Shown: positions 12,974-22,984 of the stretch, in pieces
Layout of the letters: every line of letters starts with the position of its first letter
Position numbering within the stretch: the first letter of the stretch is position 1
DNA from: Escherichia sp. MOD1-EC7003
Lineage (GTDB): Bacteria > Pseudomonadota > Gammaproteobacteria > Enterobacterales > Enterobacteriaceae
Assembly (NCBI RefSeq): GCF_002965065.1
Contig: NZ_PTRE01000026.1
Coordinates: 16,969-80,968, forward strand
DNA length: 64,000 nucleotides
Direction: 5' to 3'
The notes under the pieces: model-generated
The model's input: the letters and a program-made list of their open reading frames with translations, nothing else
Databases searched by the model: none
What the model was told of the DNA's origin: nothing
Position numbers and translations under genes: made by a program

Positions 12974-14656
12974 TTGTTGTTAAGTCTCGGGGTCAATGTG
13001 TTGACCCCGTTAACGACCTTCGCGGGAGTGCGGTTGCGCTGGCCTGCCATGATGCGACTCACTTGCATCGGCATTCTGGCGCAGTTCGCGCTCCTGCTAC
13101 TCGCCTTTGGCATACTGGCGTATTGTTTTCTCAGTAACGATTTCTCGGTCATTTATGTCGCCCAACATAGCTACAGCCTGCTGTCGTGGGAGCTCAAACT
13201 GGCGGCGGTGTGGGGCGGTCATGAAGGTTCGTTGCTACTTTGGGTACTGCTGCTTTCCACCTGGAGCGCGCTGTTTGCCTGGCATTATCGGCAGCAAACC
13301 GATCCGCTATTTCCACTGACGCTAACCGTTTTATCTCTCATACTCGCCGCGCTGCTACTGTTTGTGGTGCTGTGGTCCGATCCCTTTGTGCGGATATTTC
13401 CACCAGCAATAGAAGGTCGCGATCTCAATCCGATGCTGCAACATCCAGGTCTTATCTTTCATCCACCGCTGCTTTATCTCGGCTATGGCGGTTTGATGGT
13501 GGCGGCGAGCGTGGCGCTGGCGAGTTTACTGCGCGGCGAGTTTGATGCGGCCAGCGCCCGAATTTGCTGGCGTTGGGCGCTACCCGGCTGGAGCGCATTA
13601 ACGGCGGGGATCATCCTCGGTTCCTGGTGGGCCTATTGCGAACTGGGCTGGGGCGGCTGGTGGTTCTGGGATCCGGTGGAAAACGCCTCTCTATTACCCT
13701 GGCTTTCTGCCACTGCGCTGCTGCACAGTTTGTCCCTGACACGCCAGCGGGGGATTTTCCACCACTGGTCGCTGTTGCTGGCGATAGTTACTCTGATGTT
13801 GTCGCTGCTGGGCACGTTGATTGTCCGTTCTGGCATTCTGGTTTCGGTTCATGCGTTCGCGCTGGATAACGTCCGCGCCGTGCCGTTGTTCAGCCTGTTT
13901 GCACTGATTAGCCTTGCGTCTCTGGCTCTGTATGGCTGGCGAGCGCGGGAAGGTGGCCCGGCGGTACGTTTTTCGGGGTTATCGCGGGAAATGTTAATCC
14001 TCGCTACGCTGTTGCTGTTTTGCGCAGTGCTACTGATCGTGCTGGTGGGAACGCTTTATCCGATGATTTACGGCCTACTGGGCTGGGGACGCCTCTCCGT
14101 TGGCGCGCCGTATTTTAACCGCGCGACGTTACCGTTTGGTTTGTTGATGCTGGTGGTGATTGTGCTGGCGACGTTTGTCTCTGGCAAACGCGCGCAGCTT
14201 CCTGCTCTGTTGGCACATGCGGGCGTACTGTTATTTGCCGCAGGGATCGTGGTTTCCAGCGTCAGCCGTCAGGAGGTCAGCCTGAATTTACAGCCAGGTC
14301 AGCAGGTGACGCTGGCAGGATACACCTTCCGTTTTGAGCGCCTTGATCTACAAGCTAAAGGCAATTACACCAGCGAAAAAGCGACAGTGGCGCTGTTTGA
14401 CCATCAGCAACGCCTTGGTGAACTGACGCCGGAGCGGCGTTTTTACGAAGCACGTCGTCAGCAAATGATGGAACCGTCAATTTACTGGAACGGTATCCAT
14501 GACTGGTATGCGGTTATGGGAGAAAAAAACGGGCCGGGTCGCTATGCATTTCGTTTGTATGTACAAAGCGGTGTTCGCTGGATCTGGGGGGGAGGATTGT
14601 TGATGATTGCGGGCGCATTGTTCAGCGGATGGCGAGGGAGGAAACGCGATGAATAA
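12974..14656 (+). CDS. nrfE: NrfE, CcmF-like haem lyase subunit for the NrfA CWSCK site
   Basis: A polytopic CcmF/CycK-type protein of about 550-570 residues. It carries the WWD haem-handling motif ELGWGGWWFWDPVENAS (residues ~225-241) and EGRDLNPMLQHPGLIFHPP (~145-163). With NrfF and NrfG it attaches haem to the lysine-liganded site of NrfA. The start is uncertain. The coordinate given is a TTG. CcmF-like residues (LPEVGF) continue upstream in frame to a CTG at 12938 that lies 5 bp after AAGAGGTGG, with no ATG in that stretch. A GTG at 12998 would give 552 residues. It overlaps nrfF by 8 bp. Confidence 0.93.
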   Translation: MLLSLGVNVLTPLTTFAGVRLRWPAMMRLTCIGILAQFALLLLAFGILAYCFLSNDFSVIYVAQHSYSLLSWELKLAAVWGGHEGSLLLWVLLLSTWSALFAWHYRQQTDPLFPLTLTVLSLILAALLLFVVLWSDPFVRIFPPAIEGRDLNPMLQHPGLIFHPPLLYLGYGGLMVAASVALASLLRGEFDAASARICWRWALPGWSALTAGIILGSWWAYCELGWGGWWFWDPVENASLLPWLSATALLHSLSLTRQRGIFHHWSLLLAIVTLMLSLLGTLIVRSGILVSVHAFALDNVRAVPLFSLFALISLASLALYGWRAREGGPAVRFSGLSREMLILATLLLFCAVLLIVLVGTLYPMIYGLLGWGRLSVGAPYFNRATLPFGLLMLVVIVLATFVSGKRAQLPALLAHAGVLLFAAGIVVSSVSRQEVSLNLQPGQQVTLAGYTFRFERLDLQAKGNYTSEKATVALFDHQQRLGELTPERRFYEARRQQMMEPSIYWNGIHDWYAVMGEKNGPGRYAFRLYVQSGVRWIWGGGLLMIAGALFSGWRGRKRDE

Positions 14657-15032
14657 AGGGCTTCTCACGCTACTGCTGTTATTTGCCTGTTTTGCGCGCG
14701 CTCAGGTTGTAGACACCTGGCAATTCGCCAATCCGCAACAACAGGAACAGGCGTTAAATATTGCCAGCCAGTTACGTTGTCCGCAGTGCCAGAATCAGAA
14801 CTTACTGGAATCCAATGCGCCGGTGGCAGTCAGTATGCGCCATCAGGTTTACAGCATGGTGGCCGAAGGGAAAAGTGAAACCGAAATCATTGGCTGGATG
14901 ACCGAACGTTACGGAGATTTTGTTCGCTATAACCCACCGTTAACCGGTCAGACGCTGGTGTTGTGGGCGCTGCCAGTGGTGTTGTTACTGCTGATGGCAC
15001 TGCTCCTTTGTCGGGTAAGGGCGAAGCGATGA
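14649..15032 (+). CDS. nrfF: NrfF, CcmH-like thioredox subunit of the Nrf haem lyase
   Basis: 127 residues from the ATG that gives [18 protein letters not shown], an export signal. The CcmH-type motif [19 protein letters not shown] carries the CXXC that reduces the apocytochrome cysteines. A C-terminal membrane anchor lies around residues 100-120. This start was preferred because it restores a signal peptide. It overlaps nrfE by 8 bp and nrfG by 4 bp. Confidence 0.95.
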   Translation: MNKGLLTLLLLFACFARAQVVDTWQFANPQQQEQALNIASQLRCPQCQNQNLLESNAPVAVSMRHQVYSMVAEGKSETEIIGWMTERYGDFVRYNPPLTGQTLVLWALPVVLLLLMALLLCRVRAKR

Positions 15033-15625
15033 AACAGCCGCAAATACCGGTGAAAATGCTGACAACACTCACGATATTGATGATATTTCTCTGTATCGGC
15101 AGTTATCTGTTAAGTCCGAAATGGCAGGCGGTGCGTGCGGAGTATCAGCGTCAGCGCGATCCGCTACATCAGTTTGCCAGCCAGCAAACTTTGGAAGCGC
15201 AGCTTCAGACATTGCAGGATAAAATCCGCGCTAATCCACAAAACAGTGAACAGTGGGCGTTACTGGGCGAGTACTATCTGTGGCAAAACGATTACAGCAA
15301 TTCGCTGCTGGCGTACCGTCAGGCGTTGCAACTCCGTGGTGAGAACGCTGAACTGTATGCGGCGCTGGCAACGGTGCTTTATTACCAGGCCAGCCAGCAT
15401 ATGACCGCCCAGACTCGCGCAATGATCGACAAAGCCCTCGCGCTGGACTCTAACGAAATTACCGCTCTGATGCTGCTGGCTTCCGATGCGTTTATGCAGG
15501 CGAATTACATGCAAGCCATCGAATTATGGCAAAAAGTGATGGACCTCAACTCACCCCGGGTCAACCGGACACAGCTGGTCGAGTCGATTAATATGGCGAG
15601 ACTGTTGCAGCGGCGATCGGATTAA
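15029..15625 (+). CDS. nrfG: NrfG, TPR subunit of the Nrf haem lyase
   Basis: 198 residues starting [11 protein letters not shown]. One N-terminal membrane segment (about 12-30) is followed by a periplasmic tetratricopeptide domain (repeats at about 75-180, e.g. [25 protein letters not shown]). It binds the C-terminus of NrfA to present it to NrfE (established for E. coli). It is the last gene of the nrf operon. No strong terminator was seen behind it. Confidence 0.95.
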   Translation: MKQPQIPVKMLTTLTILMIFLCIGSYLLSPKWQAVRAEYQRQRDPLHQFASQQTLEAQLQTLQDKIRANPQNSEQWALLGEYYLWQNDYSNSLLAYRQALQLRGENAELYAALATVLYYQASQHMTAQTRAMIDKALALDSNEITALMLLASDAFMQANYMQAIELWQKVMDLNSPRVNRTQLVESINMARLLQRRSD

Positions 15626-15966
15626 TTACCCGGTGATGAAGATTGTGTTATTGAGTTGTATAAAAAACCATCGAATGAACATGTACCAAAAATAATCACC
15701 AATCAGTATTATTGCAGATTAAACAAATAAAAATCTTTCCATAACAAATGGTTATTCATTAATACTGCCATAAACTCGCGTTATTATGCATTAATGCAGC
15801 GAAAAGCTGTGTTGTTAAAGGGTTGCGCAACATACCGCGCAAATGATACTGATCATAAGCGTTAAAAAAATTTACAAATCAACGCAACACAATTCATGCC
15901 CTGGCAGTATGTCACGTTCTCGCGTTTCTGAACGGGGAACGGCGCTCCATTGAGGAAGTTATTCTG
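15626..15966. promoter_or_regulatory. nrfG-gltP intergenic region
   Basis: 341 bp, strongly AT-rich around 15650-15780. It must contain the gltP promoter and leader. I see no small ORF with a ribosome site and no clear terminator or operator. Confidence 0.4.
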
Positions 15967-17280
15967 ATGAAAAATATAAAATTCAGCCTGGCCTGGCAGA
16001 TTCTGTTTGCTATGGTGCTGGGCATTCTCCTGGGAAGCTACCTGCACTACCATAGCGACACCCGCGAGTGGCTGGTCGTCAATTTGCTCTCTCCGGCGGG
16101 TGATATCTTTATCCACCTGATCAAAATGATTGTTGTGCCGATTGTTATTTCCACGCTGGTGGTGGGTATCGCGGGTGTTGGTGATGCCAAACAGCTCGGG
16201 CGTATTGGCGCGAAAACCATTATCTATTTCGAGGTGATCACCACTGTCGCCATCGTCCTGGGGATCACCCTGGCGAACGTTTTCCAGCCCGGTGCAGGGG
16301 TGGATATGTCGCAGCTGGCGACCGTCGATATCTCGAAATATCAGAGCACCACGGAAGCGGTACAAAGCAGCTCCCACGGCATTATGGGGACGATTTTGTC
16401 GCTGGTGCCGACGAACATTGTGGCGTCGATGGCGAAAGGCGAAATGCTGCCGATTATCTTCTTCTCGGTGCTGTTTGGTCTGGGGCTTTCTTCTCTGCCC
16501 GCGACGCATCGTGAACCGCTGGTGACCGTGTTCCGCTCCATCTCTGAAACCATGTTTAAAGTGACTCACATGGTGATGCGTTACGCGCCGGTGGGGGTGT
16601 TTGCGCTGATTGCGGTGACAGTGGCTAACTTTGGTTTCTCTTCTTTGTGGCCGCTGGCGAAGCTGGTGCTGCTGGTGCATTTCGCCATTCTGTTCTTCGC
16701 GCTGGTGGTGCTGGGAATTGTGGCACGTCTGTGCGGGTTAAGTGTCTGGATCCTGATTCGCATTCTGAAAGATGAACTGATTCTGGCGTACTCTACTGCC
16801 AGCTCCGAAAGTGTATTGCCGCGAATTATTGAGAAGATGGAAGCCTACGGTGCACCGGCGTCGATCACCAGTTTCGTGGTGCCGACCGGTTACTCTTTTA
16901 ATCTTGATGGTTCGACGCTGTATCAAAGTATTGCCGCTATCTTCATCGCGCAGTTGTATGGCATTGATTTGTCCATCTGGCAGGAAATCATTCTGGTGCT
17001 GACGCTGATGGTGACCTCGAAAGGGATTGCTGGTGTGCCGGGCGTGTCGTTTGTGGTGCTGCTGGCAACGCTGGGTAGCGTAGGTATTCCGCTGGAAGGT
17101 CTGGCGTTTATTGCCGGTGTTGACCGTATCCTCGACATGGCGCGTACCGCGCTGAACGTGGTAGGGAATGCGCTGGCGGTGCTGGTTATCGCCAAGTGGG
17201 AACACAAATTTGACCGCAAAAAGGCGCTGGCTTATGAGCGTGAAGTGCTGGGCAAATTTGATAAAACTGCGGATCAATAA
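15967..17280 (+). CDS. gltP: GltP, proton/glutamate-aspartate symporter
   Basis: 437 residues of the DAACS (EAAT-like) family. It has eight membrane helices plus two re-entrant loops. The serine-rich hairpin tip ASSESVLPR (residues ~277-285) and FNLDGSTLYQSIAA (~310-323) form the substrate and coupling site. It imports L-glutamate and L-aspartate with protons. It is monocistronic, followed by an imperfect hairpin (17288-17312) and a REP element. Confidence 0.97.
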   Translation: MKNIKFSLAWQILFAMVLGILLGSYLHYHSDTREWLVVNLLSPAGDIFIHLIKMIVVPIVISTLVVGIAGVGDAKQLGRIGAKTIIYFEVITTVAIVLGITLANVFQPGAGVDMSQLATVDISKYQSTTEAVQSSSHGIMGTILSLVPTNIVASMAKGEMLPIIFFSVLFGLGLSSLPATHREPLVTVFRSISETMFKVTHMVMRYAPVGVFALIAVTVANFGFSSLWPLAKLVLLVHFAILFFALVVLGIVARLCGLSVWILIRILKDELILAYSTASSESVLPRIIEKMEAYGAPASITSFVVPTGYSFNLDGSTLYQSIAAIFIAQLYGIDLSIWQEIILVLTLMVTSKGIAGVPGVSFVVLLATLGSVGIPLEGLAFIAGVDRILDMARTALNVVGNALAVLVIAKWEHKFDRKKALAYEREVLGKFDKTADQ

Positions 17281-17318
17281 TTGAAGATTGCCGGGGACAT
17301 CCACCGGCAATGTGTGGA

Positions 17319-17356
17319 TGCCTGATGCGACGCTTGCCGCGTCTTATCAGGCCTAC
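17319..17356. repeat. Single REP element between gltP and yjcO
   Basis: TGCCTGATGCGACGCTTGCC... to CTTATCAGGCCTAC, a standard REP palindrome in the convergent gltP/yjcO gap. Confidence 0.9.
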
Positions 17357-17357
17357 T

Positions 17358-18047
17358 TTAACCGTTAGTTAATTTTTCAAACTCTTCACACCCGGTATCA
17401 AACCCTTCCATACAGCTCAGGTTCAACCAGTGCAGCGCCTTTTGTTTGTTCTTCTCGATAAAACCTTCTTCACCGTTTAAGAACATCATTCCCGCCCAGT
17501 ACTCGGAATAACCGGTTCGGGAAATCGCAGAGCTACGTTTGAAATACCAGGTTGCCTTGTCATCGTCTGCCTTAATGCCCACGCCGTTGGCGTAAATCAA
17601 ACCAAGCAGCATTTGGGCATCGATGGCAGAGTCGTTCTCCTGATCTTCCGAGGCGTTTTCTAACAGCGAAATCGCCTTTGGATAATCTGGTTTACCCGCT
17701 TGAGTATTCACCAGAATATGCGCCAGCGTCACTTCACCTTCTTTACTGCCCGCTTGCGCCGCTTTCTCTGCAAGAATTTTTGCTTGTGGATAGTCCAGAC
17801 TGACCGGGTTGGTGATTTTGAGCTGCGCCAACAGCGCGCAGGCATCGGCATCACCGCTGTCGGCGGCTTTCTGTGCCCAATATTCGGCTTTGCTCAAATC
17901 GCCGGAGCTAAACCAGCTGTCGGCAAGAAAATATTGTGCGCGTCGGTCTCCAGCCTCTGCGGCCTTGAGATATTGGCTGCCAGGCTCGGAGCCGTTCGCA
18001 TGGGCAAAGAATGTCAAAAACAACATCAATGCGATAATTTTTTTCAT
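17358..18047 (-). CDS. yjcO: YjcO, secreted Sel1-repeat protein of unknown function
   Basis: 229 residues from the ATG at 18047; the signal peptide MKKIIALMLFLTFFAHANG supports this start. In-frame sequence further upstream is only repeat DNA. Several Sel1-like (TPR-type) repeats span about residues 28-225 (e.g. AQYFLADSWFSSGDLSKAEYWAQKAADSGD, in two shorter motifs AQYFLADSW and KAEYWAQKAA). It is presumed periplasmic. Function is unknown; such repeats usually mediate protein-protein contacts. A cysteine pair near the C-terminus (CMEGFDTGCEEF) may form a disulfide. Confidence 0.92.
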   Translation of the reverse strand: MKKIIALMLFLTFFAHANGSEPGSQYLKAAEAGDRRAQYFLADSWFSSGDLSKAEYWAQKAADSGDADACALLAQLKITNPVSLDYPQAKILAEKAAQAGSKEGEVTLAHILVNTQAGKPDYPKAISLLENASEDQENDSAIDAQMLLGLIYANGVGIKADDDKATWYFKRSSAISRTGYSEYWAGMMFLNGEEGFIEKNKQKALHWLNLSCMEGFDTGCEEFEKLTNG

Positions 18048-18097
18048 TTTGATAATACGATTGGGTAGGGAGTAACCAGTATAAAGAGTTCGAATGG

Positions 18098-18127
18098 ATA
18101 AAAAAACAGCCTCCAAAAAGGAGGCTG
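18098..18127 (-). terminator. Hairpin with T-run between fdhF array and yjcO
   Basis: On the minus strand CAGCCTCC, loop TTTTT, GGAGGCTG then TTTTTT (18107-18127 stem, T-run at 18101-18106). It is the only one of the array hairpins with a T-tract, so it is the likely intrinsic terminator for fdhF, insulating yjcO. Confidence 0.75.
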
Positions 18128-19156
18128 AGAATGATGACAAATGCAAAATTGCCTGATGCGCTACGCTTATCAGGCCTACGTAATCACTGCAATTTATTGA
18201 AATTGTATGTTTTGTAGGCCGGATAAGGCGTTCACGGCCGCATCCGGCATGAACAACGCGCACGTTGCCAATAATCTGAGCCTCCAAAAGGAGGCTGAGA
18301 ATGATGACAAATGCAAAATTGCCTGATGCGCTACGCTTATCAGGCCTACGTAATCTCTGCAATCTATTGAAATTGCATGATTTTGTAGGCCGGATAAGGC
18401 GTTCACGCCGCATCCGGCATGAACAACGCGCACGTTGTCAACAATCAGAACGCCACGATCTGTGGCGTTGAGAATGATGACAAACGCAAAATTGCCTGAT
18501 GCGCTACGCTTATCAGGCCTACGTAATCGCTGCAATCTATTGAAACTGCATGATTTTGTAGGCCGGATAAGGCGCTCACGCCGCATCCGGCATGAACAAC
18601 GCGCACGTTGTCAACAATCTGAGCCTCCAAAAGGAGGCTGAGAATGATGACAAACGCAAAATTGCCTGATGCGCTGCGCTTATCAGGCCTACGTAATCAC
18701 TGCAATATATTGAAATTGCATGTTTTTGTAGGCCGGATAAGGCGCTCACGCCGCATCCGGCATGAACAACGCGCACGTTGTCAACAGTCTGAGGCCGTTC
18801 AGGAAGCGGCCTGAGAATGATGACAAACGCAAAATTGCCTGATGCGCTACGCTTATCAGGCCTACGTAATCTCTGCAATCTATTGAAATTACATGGTTTT
18901 GTAGGCCGGATAAGGCGTTCATGCCGCATCCGGCATGAACAACGCGCACGTTGTCAACAGTCTGAGGCCGTTCAGGAAGCGGCCTGAGAATGATGACAAA
19001 CGCAAAATTGCCTGATGCGCTGCGCTTATCAGGCCTACGTAATCTCTGCAATATATTGAAATTGCATGTTTCTGTAGGCCGGATAAGGCGTTCACGCCGC
19101 ATCCGGCATGAACAATGCGCACGTTGTCAATAATCTGAGCCTCCAAAAGGAGGCTG
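18107..19156. repeat. Tandem BIME array, six units of 170-173 bp
   Basis: Six head-to-tail units, each beginning with ATGATGACAAA (at 18131, 18301, 18474, 18644, 18817, 18990), fill the yjcO-fdhF gap. Every unit has a REP (GCCTGATGCGC...TATCAGGCCTACG), a short spacer, an opposite REP (GTAGGCCGGATAAGGCG...GCATCCGGC), GAACAACGCGCACGTTG, and a short hairpin. The hairpins come in three sequence types (GCCTCC/GGAGGC; AACGCCAC/GTGGCGTT; AGGCCG.../...CGGCCT) but the same size. Reading frames through this block are by-products of the repeats. Confidence 0.95.
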
Positions 19157-19177
19157 TTGGTTGTAAGAGAAACAGTA

Positions 19178-21325
19178 TTACGCCAGTGCTGCTTCGCGTA
19201 GGCGAGTTTTCAACTTGTTGTACTCGTCAATCACGTACTGCTCAGCGGCGCGCTGATCGGCGATCGGCTCGACGCGTACGGCGCAGTATTTGTATTCCGG
19301 CGTTTTCGTAATCGGGCTTAAGTTTTCGGTAACCAGCTCGTTACAGGCACCAATCCACCACTGGTAGGTCATGTAAATCGCCCCTTTGTTCGGACGATCG
19401 CTAACCTGCGCACGGGTGATAATTTTGCCTTTACGCGAGTGCACCCAAACCAATGCCTCATCTTCAATACCCAGACGTTTGGCGTCTTCGGTATTGATTT
19501 GTGCGTAGCCAGGTTCATCAGCCAGCGCCGCCAGTGCCGCACAGTTACCGGTCATCGAACGGCAAGAGTAGTGACCGACTTCACGCACCGTTGACAGTAC
19601 CATCGGATACTCGTCGGTGAGTTTGTCGATTGGCGCTACCCAGTCGCAGGTGAAGAACTGCGCCAGACCATTCGGGGTATCAAACTTCTCTTTAAACAGA
19701 TAAGAAGTTCCCTGATCGGCATCTGAAGTATCGCGGCAAGGCCACTGAATGAAGCCCAGTTCGCCCATTTTCTCGTAAGTCGCACCGTAGAAATCCGGGC
19801 ACAGATGACGTAACTCATCCCAGATCTCCTGGGTATTGTTGTAGTGCATCGGATAACCCATACGGGTGGCAATTTCACTGATGATTTGCCAGTCCGTTTT
19901 CAGATCCCACTTCGGCTCAACGGCTTTGAAGAAACGCTGGAAGCCACGGTCAGCCGCAGTAAACACACCTTCATGCTCGCCCCACGATGTTGACGGCAAA
20001 ATGACATCTGCCGCCGACGCGGTTTTGGTCATAAAGATGTCCTGAACGATGACCAGTTCCAGATCTTCAAAGGCTTTACGTACTGCCGACAGCTCCGCGT
20101 CAGTTTGCAGCGGATCTTCGCCCATAATGTACGCGGCACGCACTTCGCCATGCGCTGCACGGTGCGGCAGCTCGCTGATGCGATAGCCGTTATGCGCAGG
20201 CAGGCTTTCCACGCCCCAGGCTTTGGCGAATTTCTCGCGGTTTTCCGGGAACTTAACGTATTGATAGCCAGGATAAGTATCTGGCAGCGCACCCATATCG
20301 CAGGCACCCTGCACGTTGTTTTGACCACGAACCGGGTTTACACCCGCATGCGGCTTACCGAGGTTACCGGTCAGCATCGCGAGGCTGGTCAGAGAACGCA
20401 CGGTTTCCACACCCTGGTAGAACTGGGTTACACCCATGCCCCACAGAATGGCTGCACTTTCTGCCTGGGCATACATCCGCGCCGCCTGACGAATCTCACT
20501 GGCGCTAACGCCGGTGATATCTTCAACCGACTCTGGCGTGTAGCCTTCAACGATTTTACGATACTCTTCAAAGCCTTCTGTGCGAGAAGCGACGAACGCT
20601 TTGTCGTACAGATTTTCTTCAATAATGACATGGCCCATTGCATTCAACAGCGCGATGTTCGAGCCGTTTTTCAGTGCAATGTGCATGTCAGCAATGCGCG
20701 CGGTTTCAATTTTGCGCGGATCGCAGACGATAATTTTCGCCCCGTTACGTTTAGCGTTAATTACGTGATTCGCCACGATTGGGTGGGAATCAGCCGGGTT
20801 GTACCCGAAAACAAACACTAAATCGGTATTATCAATTTCGTTAATAGCATTGCTCATTGCGCCATTACCGACCGATTGGTGCAGACCTGCAACCGATGGG
20901 CCGTGTCAGACGCGAGCGCAGCAGTCAACGTTATTGGTACCAATAACGGCGCGCGCAAATTTTTGCATTACATAGTTGGTTTCGTTACCCGTACCACGCG
21001 AGGAGCCGGTCGTCTGGATGGCATCCGGACCGTACTTCTCTTTGATGGCGCACAGGCGCTCGGCAACGTAATTCAGTGCCTCATCCCAGGAAACAGGTTC
21101 GAGTTTGCCGCCACGCTGGCGACGGATCATGGGGGTTTTCAGGCGCGGGGTCAGGATCTGGGTATCGTTAATGAAATCCCAGCCATAATAACCCTTCAGA
21201 CACAGGGTACCCTGATTGGTTTTCCCCTGCGCTGCCTCCGCCCGGACGATTTTGCCGTTATCGACGACCAGGTTGATTTTGCAACCTGATGCGCAATAGG
21301 GGCAAACCGTGACGACTTTTTTCAT
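19178..21325 (-). CDS. fdhF: FdhF, selenocysteine formate dehydrogenase H
   Basis: 715 residues read through an in-frame TGA (20906-20908), which encodes selenocysteine 140, followed by His141. It is a molybdopterin oxidoreductase with a [4Fe-4S] site from C8, C11, C15 and C42. It oxidises formate to CO2 as the soluble catalytic arm of formate hydrogenlyase, facing the cytoplasm. A SECIS hairpin follows the TGA. It has a sigma-54 promoter motif upstream and the other hydrogenlyase genes lie elsewhere. An automatic caller would split it into 139- and ~575-residue pieces. Confidence 0.98.
20873..20908 (-). promoter_or_regulatory. SECIS element and UGA(Sec) codon of fdhF
   Basis: Directly after the TGA at 20906-20908 the mRNA can fold into a stem (20873-20895) CGGTTGCA-GGTCT-GCACCAATCG with the GGUCU loop recognised by SelB. 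This is the classic E. coli SECIS sequence. Confidence 0.95.
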
Positions 21326-21376
21326 CGGTCTCGCTCCAGTTAATCAAATCACGCATACGCGCTCTCGACCACAGTA

Positions 21377-21392
21377 TGCATCTTTTATGCCA
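21377..21392 (-). promoter_or_regulatory. Sigma-54 promoter of fdhF
   Basis: Minus-strand TGGCATAAAAGATGCA matches the -24/-12 pattern (TGGC...TGCA) about 50 bp upstream of the start codon. This agrees with RpoN/FhlA control known for fdhF. Confidence 0.88.
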
Positions 21393-21517
21393 CATTTTAT
21401 TTGGGGTCATTCCCTGATGTTACGGGCACTATTTATTTAAAACTCTGACGAAAAACAGGCTGTCGTCAGTTTTGACGTGACGAAATACCGCGTGACAGCC
21501 ATCACGCGGCAGACATT

Positions 21518-22984
21518 TTATTTTTTCTCGACGACGGGGACCGCCTGATACCCGCCGCCCAGCGATTTCATCAACTGAATGTTTTGAATCACGCGGCGGC
21601 TATCCAGCATCAGTAACGACATCTCTTCGGTAAGCACTGGCAACCGGGCTTCGGTGGCCTGTAAGCGGCTGGTTAAGCCGCGTTGATAGGCGGCCTCGGC
21701 GGCGCGCTGGGTGAAGCGCGTTGCTTCTACGCGTTCAGCCTGCATCTCTCGCTCGTCGTTGAGCGTTTGCAGACGCGTGCCGTTGACTGCAACGTCACGC
21801 ACCGCGTTCAGTACTGACTGGTTGTAACGTTCAATCATCATGTTGCTGGCGGCGCGCGTGCCTTCAAGATTGGCATTCAACCGTCCACCGTCAAACAGCG
21901 GCAATTTCAGACCGGGTATGAAGTTGAACTGGCGACTGGTTTTTTTGAATAAGGTATCCAGGTGGATAGAATCCAGACCGAAAAACGCTTTGATATCAAA
22001 GCTCGGGTAGAACAGCGCCCGCGCGGAATCCACCTGATCTAATGACGCCTGAACATACCAGCGCATGGCTTGCAGATCAGGCCGTCTGGCGAGCAAATCA
22101 TAAGAGAGTGTCGCCGGAATGCCAGTCTGGACTTGCGGTAATGCCACCGGTCTGATCTCCGGCATATCGCTGGCGCCTGCGCCAATCAATGCGCGCAGAG
22201 ATTCTCGCGTTTCGGTGATTTGCCCTTTGACGGCAGCAATTTGTTTATCGACCGCCAGAATCTGTGCCCGCGCGCCGTGGAAAGGCACTTGCGCTTCCAG
22301 ACCGTGCGCCACTTTACTCTGGTGCGCTTTCACCGCGTAATCAATCACGCTGCGGGTTTGCTCCAACAGATCGAGCATCTGGTAGCTGGCCTGCATACTG
22401 TAATAAAGCTGCGCTACGCCCGTTGTGAGTGATAACTCCACCGCTGCGGTTTCTGCCAGCGCGGCATTATGCGCGCCAATGGCGGCAGCAACCGCTGAGC
22501 GATGCACACCCCACAAATCAAGATCCAGCCCGGCAAACAAACCTACTGTGGCTTCGGTGTAGTATGGCCCGTCCATATCCAGCGCTGGCGCATCCATCGC
22601 ATAAGGGCTTAAAAAGCCGTTCGCCGAGACGCGTTGGCGGTTGAGCATCCCTAATGCCGCCACCTGCAACTGTGAACCAGCATCTAACAAATCGGCTTGC
22701 GACTGCGCTTTTTCTTCCCGCAGTTTCGCTTCGGCAAGGGTGTGTGAACCACTTAGCGTCCGTTGGATCAGCGCATTCAGCTGCGGGTCATTGAGTTGTT
22801 TCCACCACTGCGCCTGCGGCCAGCCGGAGCTGGCGAGGTGAATATCATCGGCAAGTTTGATTTGTTCCGGTTTGAGCTGCTGATGAGGCGCAGAATCCTT
22901 ACGTACCAGGGCACAACCGGAAATCAGCGTCGTGCTGCCGAGAATGCTGCACAACAGCAGACGTGAAAGTTGACGATTGATCAT
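21518..22984 (-). CDS. mdtP: MdtP, outer-membrane efflux lipoprotein
   Basis: 488 residues, TolC/NodT-type outer membrane factor. The lipobox LISGC (cysteine at about residue 24) marks lipid anchoring. Two outer-membrane-efflux repeats span about 60-260 and 270-470. It is predicted to be the exit duct for MdtN/MdtO. It is the last gene of mdtNOP and overlaps mdtO by 4 bp. K-12 mutants in this set are reported to have altered drug tolerance; the natural substrate is not known. Confidence 0.94.
   Translation of the reverse strand: MINRQLSRLLLCSILGSTTLISGCALVRKDSAPHQQLKPEQIKLADDIHLASSGWPQAQWWKQLNDPQLNALIQRTLSGSHTLAEAKLREEKAQSQADLLDAGSQLQVAALGMLNRQRVSANGFLSPYAMDAPALDMDGPYYTEATVGLFAGLDLDLWGVHRSAVAAAIGAHNAALAETAAVELSLTTGVAQLYYSMQASYQMLDLLEQTRSVIDYAVKAHQSKVAHGLEAQVPFHGARAQILAVDKQIAAVKGQITETRESLRALIGAGASDMPEIRPVALPQVQTGIPATLSYDLLARRPDLQAMRWYVQASLDQVDSARALFYPSFDIKAFFGLDSIHLDTLFKKTSRQFNFIPGLKLPLFDGGRLNANLEGTRAASNMMIERYNQSVLNAVRDVAVNGTRLQTLNDEREMQAERVEATRFTQRAAEAAYQRGLTSRLQATEARLPVLTEEMSLLMLDSRRVIQNIQLMKSLGGGYQAVPVVEKK

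Noticed and set aside
15862..16680. 272-residue minus-strand ORF opposite gltP
   Set aside because: Antisense shadow with His/Arg/Gln-rich composition and no recognisable domain.
17358..18413. Longer YjcO of 351 residues
   Set aside because: The extra N-terminus lies in REP DNA; the ATG at 18047 gives a proper signal peptide.
18131..19146. Several overlapping minus-strand reading frames encoding repeated MRRERLIRPTK- and HAGCGV-type peptides
   Set aside because: They are translations of REP sequence, repeat with the 170-173 bp period, and have no ribosome sites.
18107..19156. Possible CRISPR array
   Set aside because: The repeat unit is 170 bp and contains REP palindromes; the variable parts are short hairpins, not unique spacers, and no cas gene is present.
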